Origin: Chroococcus sp. FPU101
GTDB lineage: Bacteria; Cyanobacteriota; Cyanobacteriia; Cyanobacteriales; Microcystaceae
Direction of reading: 5' to 3'
Assembly: GCF_017312365.1 (NCBI RefSeq)
Contig: NZ_BLJI01000002.1
Span: forward strand, 186,001 to 250,000
DNA: 64,000 nt
Below are positions 36,718-45,616 of the stretch, piece after piece (within the stretch, counting starts at the first letter, position 1; every line of letters begins with the position of its first letter). The position numbers and the translations under genes were made by a program. The notes under the pieces are model-generated. The model was not told where the DNA came from. It made no database searches and saw only the letters and a program-made list of their open reading frames with translations.

Positions 36718-38477
36718 GGGCGAGATAGAAGAAATTGAGTTAATTCTTTCAACTGACGAAAATTAAATTGATTGACTAAACTTTGAAGATTATTTGCTAA
36801 CGTCTCATACTCAGGTGGAATTTCTTTAAGAAGTTGCTCAATTTTTTGACCATCTCCTGCGTTAGCACTTATAAAAAGTTCTTCAATCCAATCACGGGGC
36901 ATCACATCTAAATTATTGGATTGAATCAACTGCTCAGAATTCAAATTTGAGGATAAAAAATTTTTAGTATATTTTCTATCTTTGCGTTGAATCCCACTCC
37001 CCTGACTAGAATAACTGAGTGAGGGAAATTCGGAAAGCGGAATTGTACTGATATCATCCTCATCAAAATCGCCTTTTTCTTCGATTTCATAGAAATAGCG
37101 GATTTTGAGATGTTGAGCAATTTTTTCTAAAATGATTTCAATATCAAATGGTTTTTGTAAAATATCATCACAACCTGCCGCTAAAATATCAGCTTGATTT
37201 TCTTCAACTGTCCCTGAACTCAGACCAATAATAATGGTTTTAGTAGATTCTGGTGATTGAGAAGCTTGTAAATGTTGAATTTGTGCGATCGCCTCATAAC
37301 CATTCATAACAGGCATTCGAGTATCCATAAAAATTAAATGAGGTTGCCAACTTGACCACAAATGGATCGCCTCTTGTCCGTTGGGTGCTTCTTCTAACTT
37401 AAATCCAAGCGGTTCTAACAATTTAATTAATAAATAGCGGTTTTCTCGACGATCATCAACCACCAGAAGACGGTATTCGCTTTGGTTGGGAGCAAGACCA
37501 ATCACTCGTCCTGATTCTTGTAAGAAAGTATCCCACTGTCCGACTTCCCAACCCTTAACCATTATTTTAACTTTGACAATTGTACCTTGAGCAATTTTAC
37601 TCGTCAGTGTGATTTTTCCCCCAAGTAACTTGATGAGTTTTTGACTAAGGGCTAATCCTAAACCGATTCCTTGAATTTCTGGCTTATTATTGGCACTTAG
37701 AGGCCCAAAAATGCGTTTTAATTGTTCTGGAGCAATCCCCGCTCCTGTATCTTCAATTTCAAAAAAAAGAGCATGAGACCCTAAATTATCTGGATCATCG
37801 TCTTTACCTAACATCCATGCACGATCGCTAATCCCTACTCTTAGAGTCACGCTACCTATTTCAGTATATTTAAGCGCGTTATCTAAAATATTGAGTAAAG
37901 CCTGACGTAATTTTTGTTCATCTGTCGTAATGCTAGTCGGAATATCGGGGGGAATAAAAAATACTAAATTGATTCCTTTGGCGATCGCGAAGGGTTGTAT
38001 CGTCTTTTCTAAGGAATTGAGAAAACGTCTGATATTAAAGCTTGTTTCGTGTAATTCAAGCTGATTTGTTTCAAGTTGAATGATTTCTAGAACATCATTA
38101 ATCAAGGCTAATAAAAGTTCACCATTTTGCCGTATTTGTTCTAAATTCTCTTGATTGTCCTGGATCAGATGAGGATAGCGTTGTAAAAGTTGGGTATAAC
38201 CTAAAATCGTATGAAGCGGATTTTTCAATTCAGAGCTAATTTTCGCTAAAAAGTTTTGTTTAGCTTGTTTGGCTTGTTCTAGCGCAATTTTGACTTCTTG
38301 TAGTTCCACAGAGTGCAAAGCTACAGTTTGCTCTAATTCTCGATAAAATTGTTGCAATTTCTCGTTTTTTTGTTGAACGATTTTTTTAAGCTGTTTTGTC
38401 TTCTTGTTAGACCACCACCAACTGCCCCCTAGAATAATAATGATAGTCAATAGTACGGCGTTGCCCATCGAAGCCAT
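36714..38477 (-). CDS. hybrid histidine kinase with missing phospho-acceptor His
   Basis: About 587 residues from ATG 38477. One membrane helix (LLTIIIILGGSWWW), a coiled coil, a HisKA-like helix pair, HATPase_c and a receiver. In the HisKA block, where KISHELKNPL is expected, the sequence is KISSELKNPL: the His is Ser (codon at 38232-38234). The ATPase part is intact: LLNILDNALKYTE, EDTGAGIAPE, GIGLGLALSQKL. The receiver is complete (VVDDRRENR, LIFMDTRMPVMNG, LQKPFD). The C-terminal 100 residues are helical. Autophosphorylation at the normal site is therefore impossible; it may be a scaffold or receiver-driven regulator of the overlapping LOV-GGDEF gene. Confidence 0.88.
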   Translation of the reverse strand: MASMGNAVLLTIIIILGGSWWWSNKKTKQLKKIVQQKNEKLQQFYRELEQTVALHSVELQEVKIALEQAKQAKQNFLAKISSELKNPLHTILGYTQLLQRYPHLIQDNQENLEQIRQNGELLLALINDVLEIIQLETNQLELHETSFNIRRFLNSLEKTIQPFAIAKGINLVFFIPPDIPTSITTDEQKLRQALLNILDNALKYTEIGSVTLRVGISDRAWMLGKDDDPDNLGSHALFFEIEDTGAGIAPEQLKRIFGPLSANNKPEIQGIGLGLALSQKLIKLLGGKITLTSKIAQGTIVKVKIMVKGWEVGQWDTFLQESGRVIGLAPNQSEYRLLVVDDRRENRYLLIKLLEPLGFKLEEAPNGQEAIHLWSSWQPHLIFMDTRMPVMNGYEAIAQIQHLQASQSPESTKTIIIGLSSGTVEENQADILAAGCDDILQKPFDIEIILEKIAQHLKIRYFYEIEEKGDFDEDDISTIPLSEFPSLSYSSQGSGIQRKDRKYTKNFLSSNLNSEQLIQSNNLDVMPRDWIEELFISANAGDGQKIEQLLKEIPPEYETLANNLQSLVNQFNFRQLKELTQFLLSRP

Positions 38478-38686
38478 ATCCAAACACTCTAACCTTAGCA
38501 AGTTGACGTTATTTCCAGTTTAAGCCGAGACTTGAGTCAGTGTAACTATTTTTCACCCCCAACCCGTGACCGCTTATTGATTTGCTAATTTATTAAGCAA
38601 TCCATGTTTTTGTAAAGTTTTATTGTTTTGCATGAAGAATGTAAAATAAATATAAACTTAAAGTGTCAATTTTGAGGTTAGATTCA

Positions 38687-38866
38687 ATGCCGTATACGAC
38701 AGAAGAGGGCGGACGTTTAAATAATTTTGCGAGTGAACCGAAAGTTTATAAGGCAGAACCCCCGACGAAAAGTCAACAAAGAACCTATATTATTTTAGGT
38801 GTAGCAGCTTTCGTGTTAGTAGGTGGCTTGATTGCGATCGCAGTCTATGCCTCTAATGCTAGCTAA
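38687..38866 (+). CDS. psb34: Psb34 / Ssl1498-family light-harvesting-like protein
   Basis: 59 residues from ATG 38687 with GAGG upstream. MPYTTEEGGRLNNFASEPKVY is the conserved Ssl1498 N-terminus, followed by one transmembrane helix (TYIILGVAAFVLVGGLIAIAVYA). Psb34 binds CP47 in photosystem II assembly intermediates and competes with HliA/B. Found only in oxygenic phototrophs, it is one of the best organism markers here. Promoter: TTTGTAAA (38609) and AATGTAAA (38638) resemble halves of the RpaB HLR1 site but are not at the right spacing, so regulation by high light is only suggested. Confidence 0.92.
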   Translation: MPYTTEEGGRLNNFASEPKVYKAEPPTKSQQRTYIILGVAAFVLVGGLIAIAVYASNAS

Positions 38867-38876
38867 TCAGGTCATC

Positions 38877-38932
38877 AGTAATCAGTAATCAGTAATTAGT
38901 TTTAATTTGACGTTTACTGTTTACTGTTTACT
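38877..38932. repeat. two facing heptamer repeat blocks between psb34 and the TPR gene
   Basis: AGTAATC repeats about three times (38877-38899), and GTTTACT repeats exactly three times (38912-38932). They are near-complementary (AGTAAtC against AGTAAaC), so the RNA can fold into an imperfect hairpin of about 20 bp, probably the terminator between these convergent genes. Short tandem heptamers of this type are a known feature of cyanobacterial genomes. The second block overlaps the end of the TPR gene. Confidence 0.7.
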
Positions 38933-39718
38933 ATTTTGAATCGCGTCTATTGCCTTGAGAGATTTTTGGGAAGGATCGGTTTTTCCTTGCGTTGTAAAGA
39001 GTTTAGCCGCTTGTTCTAGTTCTGCGATCGCTTTTTGTGCTTGCCCTAATTTAAAATAAGTTAATCCCCGATTGTGAAACGCTTCGGCAAACTGAGGATC
39101 GATTTTAATCGTTTCGTTATAATCAAAGAGTGCTTTTTGATGTTCACCAGCACGATTATAGGCTAAAGCACGATTATAATAAGCTCTGGCGCGACGTGCA
39201 TCTATACGGATCGCTTGGCTATAATCTTTAATAGCGGCTTTGTGATCCCCCGCGTCATCTAGAGCATTACCCCGATAGATAAAATAATCCACCGAATTGG
39301 GTTGAAATTCAATCGCTTTAGTACAATCCGCGATCGCTATACTGTAATTTTTCAAAATATAATTAGCATAACAACGATTCCCATAAGCATAAGCATATTT
39401 AGGATTGAGTTTAATTGCTTGGGTGTAATCCTCGATCGCTTTTTGATAATTGCCCAAAATTAACTCAGCATAGCCACGATTATAATAACTATCAGGATCA
39501 TTAGGATTTAGTTTAATTGATTCACTAAAACTAGCACTTGCTCCTTTGTAATCTCCCGCACTTAATTGATCGACCCCTTGGTTATAAAATGTAACTGCGC
39601 TTTGTTTTTGAGCGATCAGTGGAACCGTTTGGGCTAGAGTAGATAACGGGTTCATGAGTCCCATTAGAGTTAAAATACTGCCAAGAATCAGTGAGTGTTT
39701 CATTCTAGTTTGGGTCAT
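38921..39718 (-). CDS. secreted tetratricopeptide-repeat protein
   Basis: About 265 residues from ATG 39718 (or 39703, which begins the signal peptide at MKHSLILGSIL). After the signal peptide, six TPR units of 34 residues run from about 45 to 250, each with the A-x-x-x-Y-N-R-G / A-I-x-D-Y-x-x-A-I-x-x-x-P pattern. TPRs are scaffolds for protein binding; the partner is unknown. Export places it in the periplasm or thylakoid lumen. It is divergent from cyanoP with a short shared promoter region. Confidence 0.88.
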   Translation of the reverse strand: MTQTRMKHSLILGSILTLMGLMNPLSTLAQTVPLIAQKQSAVTFYNQGVDQLSAGDYKGASASFSESIKLNPNDPDSYYNRGYAELILGNYQKAIEDYTQAIKLNPKYAYAYGNRCYANYILKNYSIAIADCTKAIEFQPNSVDYFIYRGNALDDAGDHKAAIKDYSQAIRIDARRARAYYNRALAYNRAGEHQKALFDYNETIKIDPQFAEAFHNRGLTYFKLGQAQKAIAELEQAAKLFTTQGKTDPSQKSLKAIDAIQNSKQ

Positions 39719-39763
39719 CGAATCAGGATAAAATAGGACAGCAAAGCTCAAGTCTTTCTTAAA

Positions 39764-40315
39764 ATGTACAAATCTTTAGTTGCTATCCTACTAATCATAG
39801 TCAGCTTTATTGTAGTGAGTTGTTCCCCACAAGTCGGACAACTACAAAGCTATGTTAACCAGCAACAAGGGTACGGCTTTTTTTATCCCAACGGTTGGAT
39901 ACCCGTAGATGTCAAAAATGCCTCAGAAGGGGTTGATGCTGTCTTTAGAGATTTCATTGAACGTAGCGAAAATTTAAGCGTTATTATTAGTCCAGTCGAA
40001 AAAAACCAGCGTTTAGAAGATTTAGGCAGTGCTTCCGATGTCGGATATCATTTCTTGAGACGATTAAATGATGATCCTAATGTTAAACGGGATGTCGAGT
40101 TACTGCAAGCAGATCTCCTTGAAAACAAAGGAAAAACTTATTACATTTTAGAATATCAAGTACAGATGCCCAATAAACCGCCAAGGCATGAATTGGCTAA
40201 TGTCACGATTAATAATGGTAAACTGTACACCTTTAGCTTATCGACTCCCCAAAGACGTTGGGAACAAGTCAAAAATATTTTTTATTCAGTCGCTAATTCT
40301 TTCTTTGTTTACTAA
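39764..40315 (+). CDS. CyanoP (PsbP-like) photosystem II lipoprotein
   Basis: 183 residues. The lipobox ends at C20 (IVVSC), so the mature protein is a lumenal lipoprotein. The PsbP fold is recognised from QQQGYGFFYPNGWIPVDVKN, DAVFRDFIERSENLSVIISPV and the C-terminal RRWEQVKNIFYSVANSF. In cyanobacteria CyanoP takes part in early PSII assembly. It begins a closely spaced run with maf, a DEDD exonuclease and a GNAT protein (gaps 3, 2 and 0 bp). Confidence 0.92.
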   Translation: MYKSLVAILLIIVSFIVVSCSPQVGQLQSYVNQQQGYGFFYPNGWIPVDVKNASEGVDAVFRDFIERSENLSVIISPVEKNQRLEDLGSASDVGYHFLRRLNDDPNVKRDVELLQADLLENKGKTYYILEYQVQMPNKPPRHELANVTINNGKLYTFSLSTPQRRWEQVKNIFYSVANSFFVY

Positions 40316-40318
40316 AAT

Positions 40319-40909
40319 ATGAGTATTACTTTTGTGTTAGCGTCTGCTTCTCCTGCGCGTCGCAAACTTTTACAAACAGTCGGAATAGAACCTGTCGTTT
40401 ATCAAAGTAATTTTGATGAATCTTTAATCCAAAAAGATAATACAAAAGATTTAGTGCAAACCTTAGCCCATTGTAAAGCTCAAACCGTCGCTCATCAAAT
40501 TTCTGATGCTTTAATCCTGGGTTGTGACTCGGTTTTAGAACTAGATGGCGAAATTTATGGTAAACCCAAAAACTTAGAAGAAGCAATTCAACGATGGCGT
40601 AAAATGAGAGGAAATAAGGGGAGTTTATATACAGGTCATGTTTTAATTGATCAACGACAGCAAAAACGACTAATTTGTTGTGGAATCACTCAAGTTTATT
40701 TTGCTGATCTCAGTGATGCAGAAATCGAAGCTTATGTGAAAAGTGGAGAACCTCTAAAATGTGCGGGGAGTTTCGCCATCGAAGGAAAAGGAAGTTTATT
40801 TGTTGAAAAAATCGAAGGGTGTCATAGTAATGTAATTGGTTTAAGTTTGCCCTTACTCAGAAATATGTTAAAAGATTTAGGCTATCAAGTTATCGATTTT
40901 TGGAAATAA
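40319..40909 (+). CDS. maf: Maf family nucleoside triphosphate pyrophosphatase
   Basis: 196 residues. [15 protein letters not shown] is the Maf nucleotide signature (S-x-S-x-R-R), followed by [21 protein letters not shown] and GSFAIEGKG. Maf enzymes hydrolyse dTTP/UTP or modified nucleotides and are house-cleaning or division-linked proteins. It starts 3 bp after cyanoP. Confidence 0.93.
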   Translation: MSITFVLASASPARRKLLQTVGIEPVVYQSNFDESLIQKDNTKDLVQTLAHCKAQTVAHQISDALILGCDSVLELDGEIYGKPKNLEEAIQRWRKMRGNKGSLYTGHVLIDQRQQKRLICCGITQVYFADLSDAEIEAYVKSGEPLKCAGSFAIEGKGSLFVEKIEGCHSNVIGLSLPLLRNMLKDLGYQVIDFWK

Positions 40910-40911
40910 TT

Positions 40912-41538
40912 ATGAGCGAGAATTTTCAAGTTTTTGACGAAGATTTATCAGAAGTAACGCTAAATTACTATTTAGAAGCCGATGCGATCGCAGTTGATAC
41001 GGAAACGATGGGACTTAACCCACAACGCGATCGTTTATGCTTAATACAAATCTGTGATCCGAGTGGTTTTGTGACTGCAATTCGGATCGCACGTGGACAA
41101 ACCGAAGCTCCACTTTTAAAACAGTTAATGGAAGCTCAAAATATAGAAAAAGTCTTTCATTTTGCGCGTTTTGATGTGGCACAACTGCGGTATCATTTTG
41201 GGATTGAAACACAACCCATTTTTTGTACCAAAATAGCCAGTAAAATTGCCAGAACCTATAGCGGAAGTCATGGACTAAAAAATTTAGTTCAAGAATTAGA
41301 AGGAATTGAACTGGATAAATCTGCACAAAGTTCAGACTGGGGAAATGCAGCTAATTTAACCCCCAAACAACTAAGTTATGCAGCTAATGATGTCAGATAT
41401 TTAATCAATCTTCGAGATAAGTTAACTCAAATGCTAAAACGTGAAGAACGTTGGGAGATTACACAAAAATGCTTTTCATGTATTCCCGTTTTTGTTGATT
41501 TAGATTTACAACAATTTAAAGATATTTTTGAACATTAA
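40912..41538 (+). CDS. DEDDy 3'-5' exonuclease, ribonuclease D type
   Basis: 208 residues from ATG 40912. The DEDD catalytic motifs are present: AVDTETMGL (Exo I, D and E), FHFARFDV (Exo II) and YAANDVRYL (Exo III, Y and D). There is no HRDC domain, so it is a short RNase D-like nuclease, common in cyanobacteria. Probably trims RNA 3' ends. Two bases separate it from maf and its stop abuts the next start. Confidence 0.9.
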   Translation: MSENFQVFDEDLSEVTLNYYLEADAIAVDTETMGLNPQRDRLCLIQICDPSGFVTAIRIARGQTEAPLLKQLMEAQNIEKVFHFARFDVAQLRYHFGIETQPIFCTKIASKIARTYSGSHGLKNLVQELEGIELDKSAQSSDWGNAANLTPKQLSYAANDVRYLINLRDKLTQMLKREERWEITQKCFSCIPVFVDLDLQQFKDIFEH

Positions 41539-42018
41539 ATGAAGCAATATTATCAAGATTATCTTATTAGAGGTTGGCAAGTACAAGATAGTTCGACTGT
41601 CATCTCACTAATTCAACAGGTTTTAACAGAATATGGAATCGCTTGGGAACCTGAATCAGCCGATCAAGATGTGGTGGAAATCGAAAAATATTATTTAGAA
41701 AATAATGGTGAGTTTTGGGTAGTAGAAACTCAAGGTAAAATAGTGGGAACTGCTGCTTATTATCCGATTTCCAGAGGGATTAAATCAGTAGAAATTCGGA
41801 AAATGTATTTATTACCCGAAGCGAGAGGAAAAGGGTTAGGCAGCTATTTACTTAGACAACTCGAAACAACTATTCAAGAAAAAGGCTTTCAAGAAATCTG
41901 GATCGAAACAGTTACCGTTTTAAAAGAAGCCGTACAATTATATGAAAAAAATGGTTATCTACCTGCTTCGGGTGTCGAGACAAATAGATGCGATCGGGTT
42001 TATGTAAAGAATATTTAA
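41539..42018 (+). CDS. GNAT N-acetyltransferase
   Basis: 159 residues. GNAT motif A is IRKMYLLPEARGKGLGSYLLRQLE with the R/Q-x-x-G-x-G acetyl-CoA loop; the C-terminal motif is ETVTVLKEAVQLYEKNGYLPA. The ATG follows directly on the exonuclease stop, so it is the last gene of the cyanoP operon. Substrate unknown; resembles small amino-acid-type GNATs. Confidence 0.9.
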   Translation: MKQYYQDYLIRGWQVQDSSTVISLIQQVLTEYGIAWEPESADQDVVEIEKYYLENNGEFWVVETQGKIVGTAAYYPISRGIKSVEIRKMYLLPEARGKGLGSYLLRQLETTIQEKGFQEIWIETVTVLKEAVQLYEKNGYLPASGVETNRCDRVYVKNI

Positions 42019-42034
42019 TAATTATATATTAATA

Positions 42035-42388
42035 ATGTGTGAGTTAAGTAATGAAGAAATTTATCAAAAAATTGATGAAGTTGTCAGTCGTCTCGATATT
42101 TATTAGTGTTATGAATGTGCGTTAGCAGTAAAACAGTGGTTAGCTGCTCATAACATTAGTGGTAAAATGATTGAATTAAAAACACGATATCGAGATGAAA
42201 ATTATCTGATCAGTGATTGTAAAGGAAATAATCAATCAATTACGACAAATAGTAAATATTATGGAGTCGAAGTTAAAGACATAGTTTTTGATAATCTTTC
42301 TACTAATGGATTAAACAGGGAAGAATGGCTAAAAGACTTTCATTGTCAAAGCGAAGAATTTATTCTTACTGAATTGGGAGATGAGTAA
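42035..42388 (+). pseudogene. papain-fold (Tox-PL-2-like) toxin domain protein with an amber stop
   Basis: From ATG 42035 one frame of 118 codons is interrupted only by TAG at codon 24 (42104). After it comes CYECALAVKQWLAAHNISGKM, whose Cys matches the catalytic Cys of small papain-fold toxin domains as I remember them, and KYYGVEVKDIVFDNLS, where the catalytic His of (H)YGVEV is Tyr. So the protein is hit twice: a nonsense codon and a probable loss of the His. Gln would fit at the stop (CAG to TAG). Immediately followed by a probable immunity gene. Confidence 0.6.
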
Positions 42389-42390
42389 AT

Positions 42391-42744
42391 ATGGATAAAA
42401 AAGGCGGTTTATTTGAAATTTTAGGCAAAATTAAAGCTAAACCTGGTCTATATTTAGGTTATCCTTCTGTTTGTGATTTATTTGTTTTTTTAGTAGGTTA
42501 TAAAACGGCTAGACGTGAATTAGGAATTGAGCCAACAGAAGCAGAAATTAGATTTTATTAAGAATTTCATCAATTTATTGAAAAAGAATATAATCTTCAC
42601 ACCTCTAATTCTTGGGCAAAGATTATTATGCTTTACAGTTCAGATGAAAAACAAGGATTTGACCGCTTCTTTCAGTTTTTAGACAAATTTAAAAGTCAAA
42701 ATCAAGAAATACCTTATCAAGAAAAAATTAAATTAGTCCTCTAA
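42391..42744 (+). pseudogene. probable immunity partner of the papain-fold toxin, with one in-frame stop
   Basis: Begins 2 bp after the toxin frame ends. The 117-codon frame has a single TAA at codon 57 (42559) at EIRFY(stop)EFHQFIEKEYN, where Gln would fit. The rest is intact: MDKKGGLFEILGKIKAKPGL at the start, helical, ending near the C-terminus of the cystine lyase gene on the other strand. I identify it as immunity protein mainly from its position; similar proteins accompany papain-fold toxins in cyanobacteria as far as I remember. Confidence 0.5.
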
Positions 42745-42745
42745 C

Positions 42746-43923
42746 CTAAACAATTTTCCGAATAGCGACAACTAACTGTTCAATTTCGGCGGGCATTGTT
42801 AGATAATGGACACAAGCCCGAACACAACTTGGATCAGCGATCGTTCTTAAGTAAAATCCTAGACTTTCCAACTCTTGCACCAGTTGTTGCGGTGAGGTAT
42901 TACTCGTTGTTTGAAAAGAAACTAAACCCGACTCTGGGGGCGTATTCTTTAAACACTTAATCCCTTCTACTTCCGCTAACAGTTGCCACAGATCACCACT
43001 CAATTGACAGATTTGTTGATAACGTTTTTCGGCGGTTGCCCAGTTCCGATGTACCGAAATAGCCGCCCGTAACCCTTCATACTGAGGATAGGCTGAGGTT
43101 GCTACTTCAAAGCGTCTACCATCGGTTTTCGGGTGACTCGGTTTGCCGTTAGTCGTAATATCGATACCGCGCCATCCGATAAAAGTCGGCTGTAATTCCT
43201 CAAAAACTGCGGGCGAATATATAACCCACCAACACCCGCAGGGCCACACCACCATTTATGACCCGTAAAGGCATAAAAATCAGCCTGTAACTCCGATAAA
43301 TTCAAGGGTAAACATCCCACCGACTGCGCCCCATCAACAAGGACGTAGACGCTATTTTCATGGCACAGTTGCACAATTTCGGCTAGGGGTAAAACTTGAC
43401 CCGTATTCCACAGAACATGGCTCAAGACTAATACGCGTGTATTGGTTTGGAGAGCTTGAGCAATCACCGAAACAGGATCACCTTCATTTAAGGTTTGTTG
43501 AATGGGACAAGTTGAAATTTTGACCCCAAAGCGTCTAGCAATTTCTTGGACTGTTGCTATAACGCCTGGGTGTTCGCAGTCAGTCAGTAATATCTCATCC
43601 CCTGCTTGCCAATTGATCCCCCACAAAGCAATATTACAACTCACTGTGACATTTTCAGTTAAGGCGATCGTTTCGGGAATAACCCCTAATTCAGCCGCAA
43701 TATTCTGTCTCAGAAATTCTGTTTTTTGCTGTAGCCACGCATTGACTTTTGTTGAAAAAGGGCCATGATGCTGTAGATATTTATGAGTATCAATAATCGC
43801 CTCTAGTGCTGCCCTTGGTAAAGGCCCTTGTCCACCAAAGTTAAAATACAGTTTATTGTTAATGCCGGGGAATTCTTGCCGATGTTGTTCGAGTTGATCT
43901 GTAGTATTCGCTGTGTCAAGCAT
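42746..43923 (-). pseudogene. L-cysteine/cystine C-S lyase (C-DES type), frameshifted
   Basis: Two frames, 43102-43923 and 42746-43255, together give a full PLP fold-type I protein of about 390 residues. They match my memory of Synechocystis C-DES closely: YFNFGGQGPLPRAALEA, LLTDCEHPGVIATVQ, LSHVLWNTGQVLPLAEI, VDGAQSVG, the PLP-Lys motif FYAFTGHKWW, and FEVATSAYPQYEGLRAA. The frame is lost at GLYIRP|AVFEELQP, explained by loss of one base in the G-run at 43211-43213 (plus strand). The enzyme releases sulfur from cystine for FeS-cluster assembly. Recent pseudogene or sequence error. Confidence 0.88.
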
Positions 43924-44080
43924 AAATATGATGGTTATCTTAGCCGAAATAATCGTTTAAAGAAAGATTTTTTTGTTACCGTAAGGGAAGAAGGCATAAC
44001 AGGGAAGATTTTTATCAATACTAAGATTGCTCCTCATCTTACCCTATACTTTGTTTAAAGCTTCACGAAGAACGGGAAGA

Positions 44081-45529
44081 ATGCTGCTTACTGATGCTCT
44101 ACTTCTAGATTATAAACGCTGTCAACGTCGGGCCTTTCTCAATACTTATGGCAACCGACAACAGCAAGATCCTGAACGGGATTTTTTGCTTAAACTTCGT
44201 CAAGAAAGTCAGATCCATGTTGAAAAGGTCTTACTCGAATTTTACCCCGATTATCAACGTCCCGAAGCTGATTTATCTAATCCTAAAGCATTAGCTCAAG
44301 CAACAGAAGTCCTAATGCTTGAAGGTGTATCTTGTATCTATCACGGTGTTTTATTACGATCGCATTCCTTTCAAGGTCATTCGATTGACTTGTTGGGTAC
44401 GCCTCATCTCCTAATTAAACAACCTGGACAATCTAAGTTTGGTGACTGGCAATATTATTCTACATCAATTCAGTTGGGTCGTCGTCCCAAGCCCGAATAT
44501 AAGATGATTGCTGCTTATCATGCAGATTTATTAATGAGTATTCAAGGTGTTACCCCCAAGACTGCCCAAATTATTTTACGTCGTCATCATCCTACTTTTG
44601 TTGAGTTAGATATTTGGATACCTCGAATGCAAGAAACTTTATTCGATTGTATGGAGATGCTTGTTAAAAAACAAGAACCAGAAGTTTTTATCTCTCGTCA
44701 ACGTTGTAGTTTATGTCATTGGCATACTCATTGTTATACGATCGCACAATCTCAACAACATCTGTCTCTTGTCCCTGGCATTACCCCCAATCGTTACGAA
44801 TCTTTACAAACTTTAGGAGTTTTCACCGTCGAAGCTTTAGCCGCTACTTCTCCCAATAATTTAGGGGAATTAATTGGGTTAGAAGTCGCTTCCCAACTCC
44901 AGCAGCAAGCACAATCAATTGTGGAGAATCGGGCTTTTCGGAAACATAATTCGTCTAAACATTGGCCAAATATTCCGAATTCACCGATAGAATTTTATTT
45001 TGACATTGAAGCCGAACCAGAACAAAATCTAGATTATTTATTAGGCGTTTTACGGGTTAATCATTTAGACAATACACAAATTTTCTATCCACTATTAGCC
45101 GAAAAGACCGAAGATGAAAAGATCATTTGGCAAAACTTTTTAAAATTAGTCAATACAGATCCCAAGGCACCTATTTTTCATTTCTCAGAATATGAAGTTG
45201 AAACGATCAAACGTTTAGCCTACCTGTATGGAACTCCAGTCTCAGAAATTTACCCGATTTTAGCCCGTTGTGTCGATTTGCATCAAAAAGTCACTCAATT
45301 TGTGACGCTTCCCGTTGAAAGTTATTCCCTTAAATCTTTGGCGAATTGGATTGGTTTTCATTGGCGAGATCAGGGGGTAAGTGGTGATCAATGTGTATGC
45401 TGGTATGATCAATGGTTAAAAACAGGTGATCGTAATTTTTTAGAGGCGATTTTGCGTTACAACGAAGATGATTGCCGAGCGACTTTTCATCTGAAAAACT
45501 GGATGAGTCATTTTTTCCTAGACTCATAA
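44081..45529 (+). CDS. TM0106-family RecB-like nuclease
   Basis: About 482 residues from ATG 44081 (preceded by GGGAAGA). N-terminal RecB/Cas4-like domain starting LLLDYKRCQRRAFLNTYG; a C-x2-C-x5-C group (CSLCHWHTHC) which with C near residue 14 may bind an FeS cluster; a helix-hairpin-helix (LSLVPGITPNRYESLQTLG); and an RNase H-like C-terminal domain with EFYFDIEAEPEQN, HFSEYEVET and YNEDDCRATFHL. Such proteins are predicted DNA nucleases in repair. No CRISPR genes lie nearby, so a Cas4 role is unlikely. Confidence 0.88.
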   Translation: MLLTDALLLDYKRCQRRAFLNTYGNRQQQDPERDFLLKLRQESQIHVEKVLLEFYPDYQRPEADLSNPKALAQATEVLMLEGVSCIYHGVLLRSHSFQGHSIDLLGTPHLLIKQPGQSKFGDWQYYSTSIQLGRRPKPEYKMIAAYHADLLMSIQGVTPKTAQIILRRHHPTFVELDIWIPRMQETLFDCMEMLVKKQEPEVFISRQRCSLCHWHTHCYTIAQSQQHLSLVPGITPNRYESLQTLGVFTVEALAATSPNNLGELIGLEVASQLQQQAQSIVENRAFRKHNSSKHWPNIPNSPIEFYFDIEAEPEQNLDYLLGVLRVNHLDNTQIFYPLLAEKTEDEKIIWQNFLKLVNTDPKAPIFHFSEYEVETIKRLAYLYGTPVSEIYPILARCVDLHQKVTQFVTLPVESYSLKSLANWIGFHWRDQGVSGDQCVCWYDQWLKTGDRNFLEAILRYNEDDCRATFHLKNWMSHFFLDS

Positions 45530-45616
45530 ATTTTTATTTAATTATTGATTGCTGATTTTTTTAGAATAAAAATGGGTACTCTATGATTGCTCATTAAAAT
45601 CATTGAATTAATTTAC

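Noticed and set aside
38609..38645. RpaB (HLR1) operator upstream of psb34
   Set aside because: Two half-site-like octamers exist but the spacing (29 bp) does not fit the direct-repeat consensus.
4078..42744. Genetic code change reading TAA/TAG as Gln
   Set aside because: Many intact genes here end in TAA or TAG at the expected protein end, so reassignment is ruled out; only local readthrough or decay remains.
44081..45529. Cas4 protein of a CRISPR system
   Set aside because: Domain set (RecB-like, HhH, RNase H-like) fits TM0106 nucleases, and no CRISPR or cas genes are seen.
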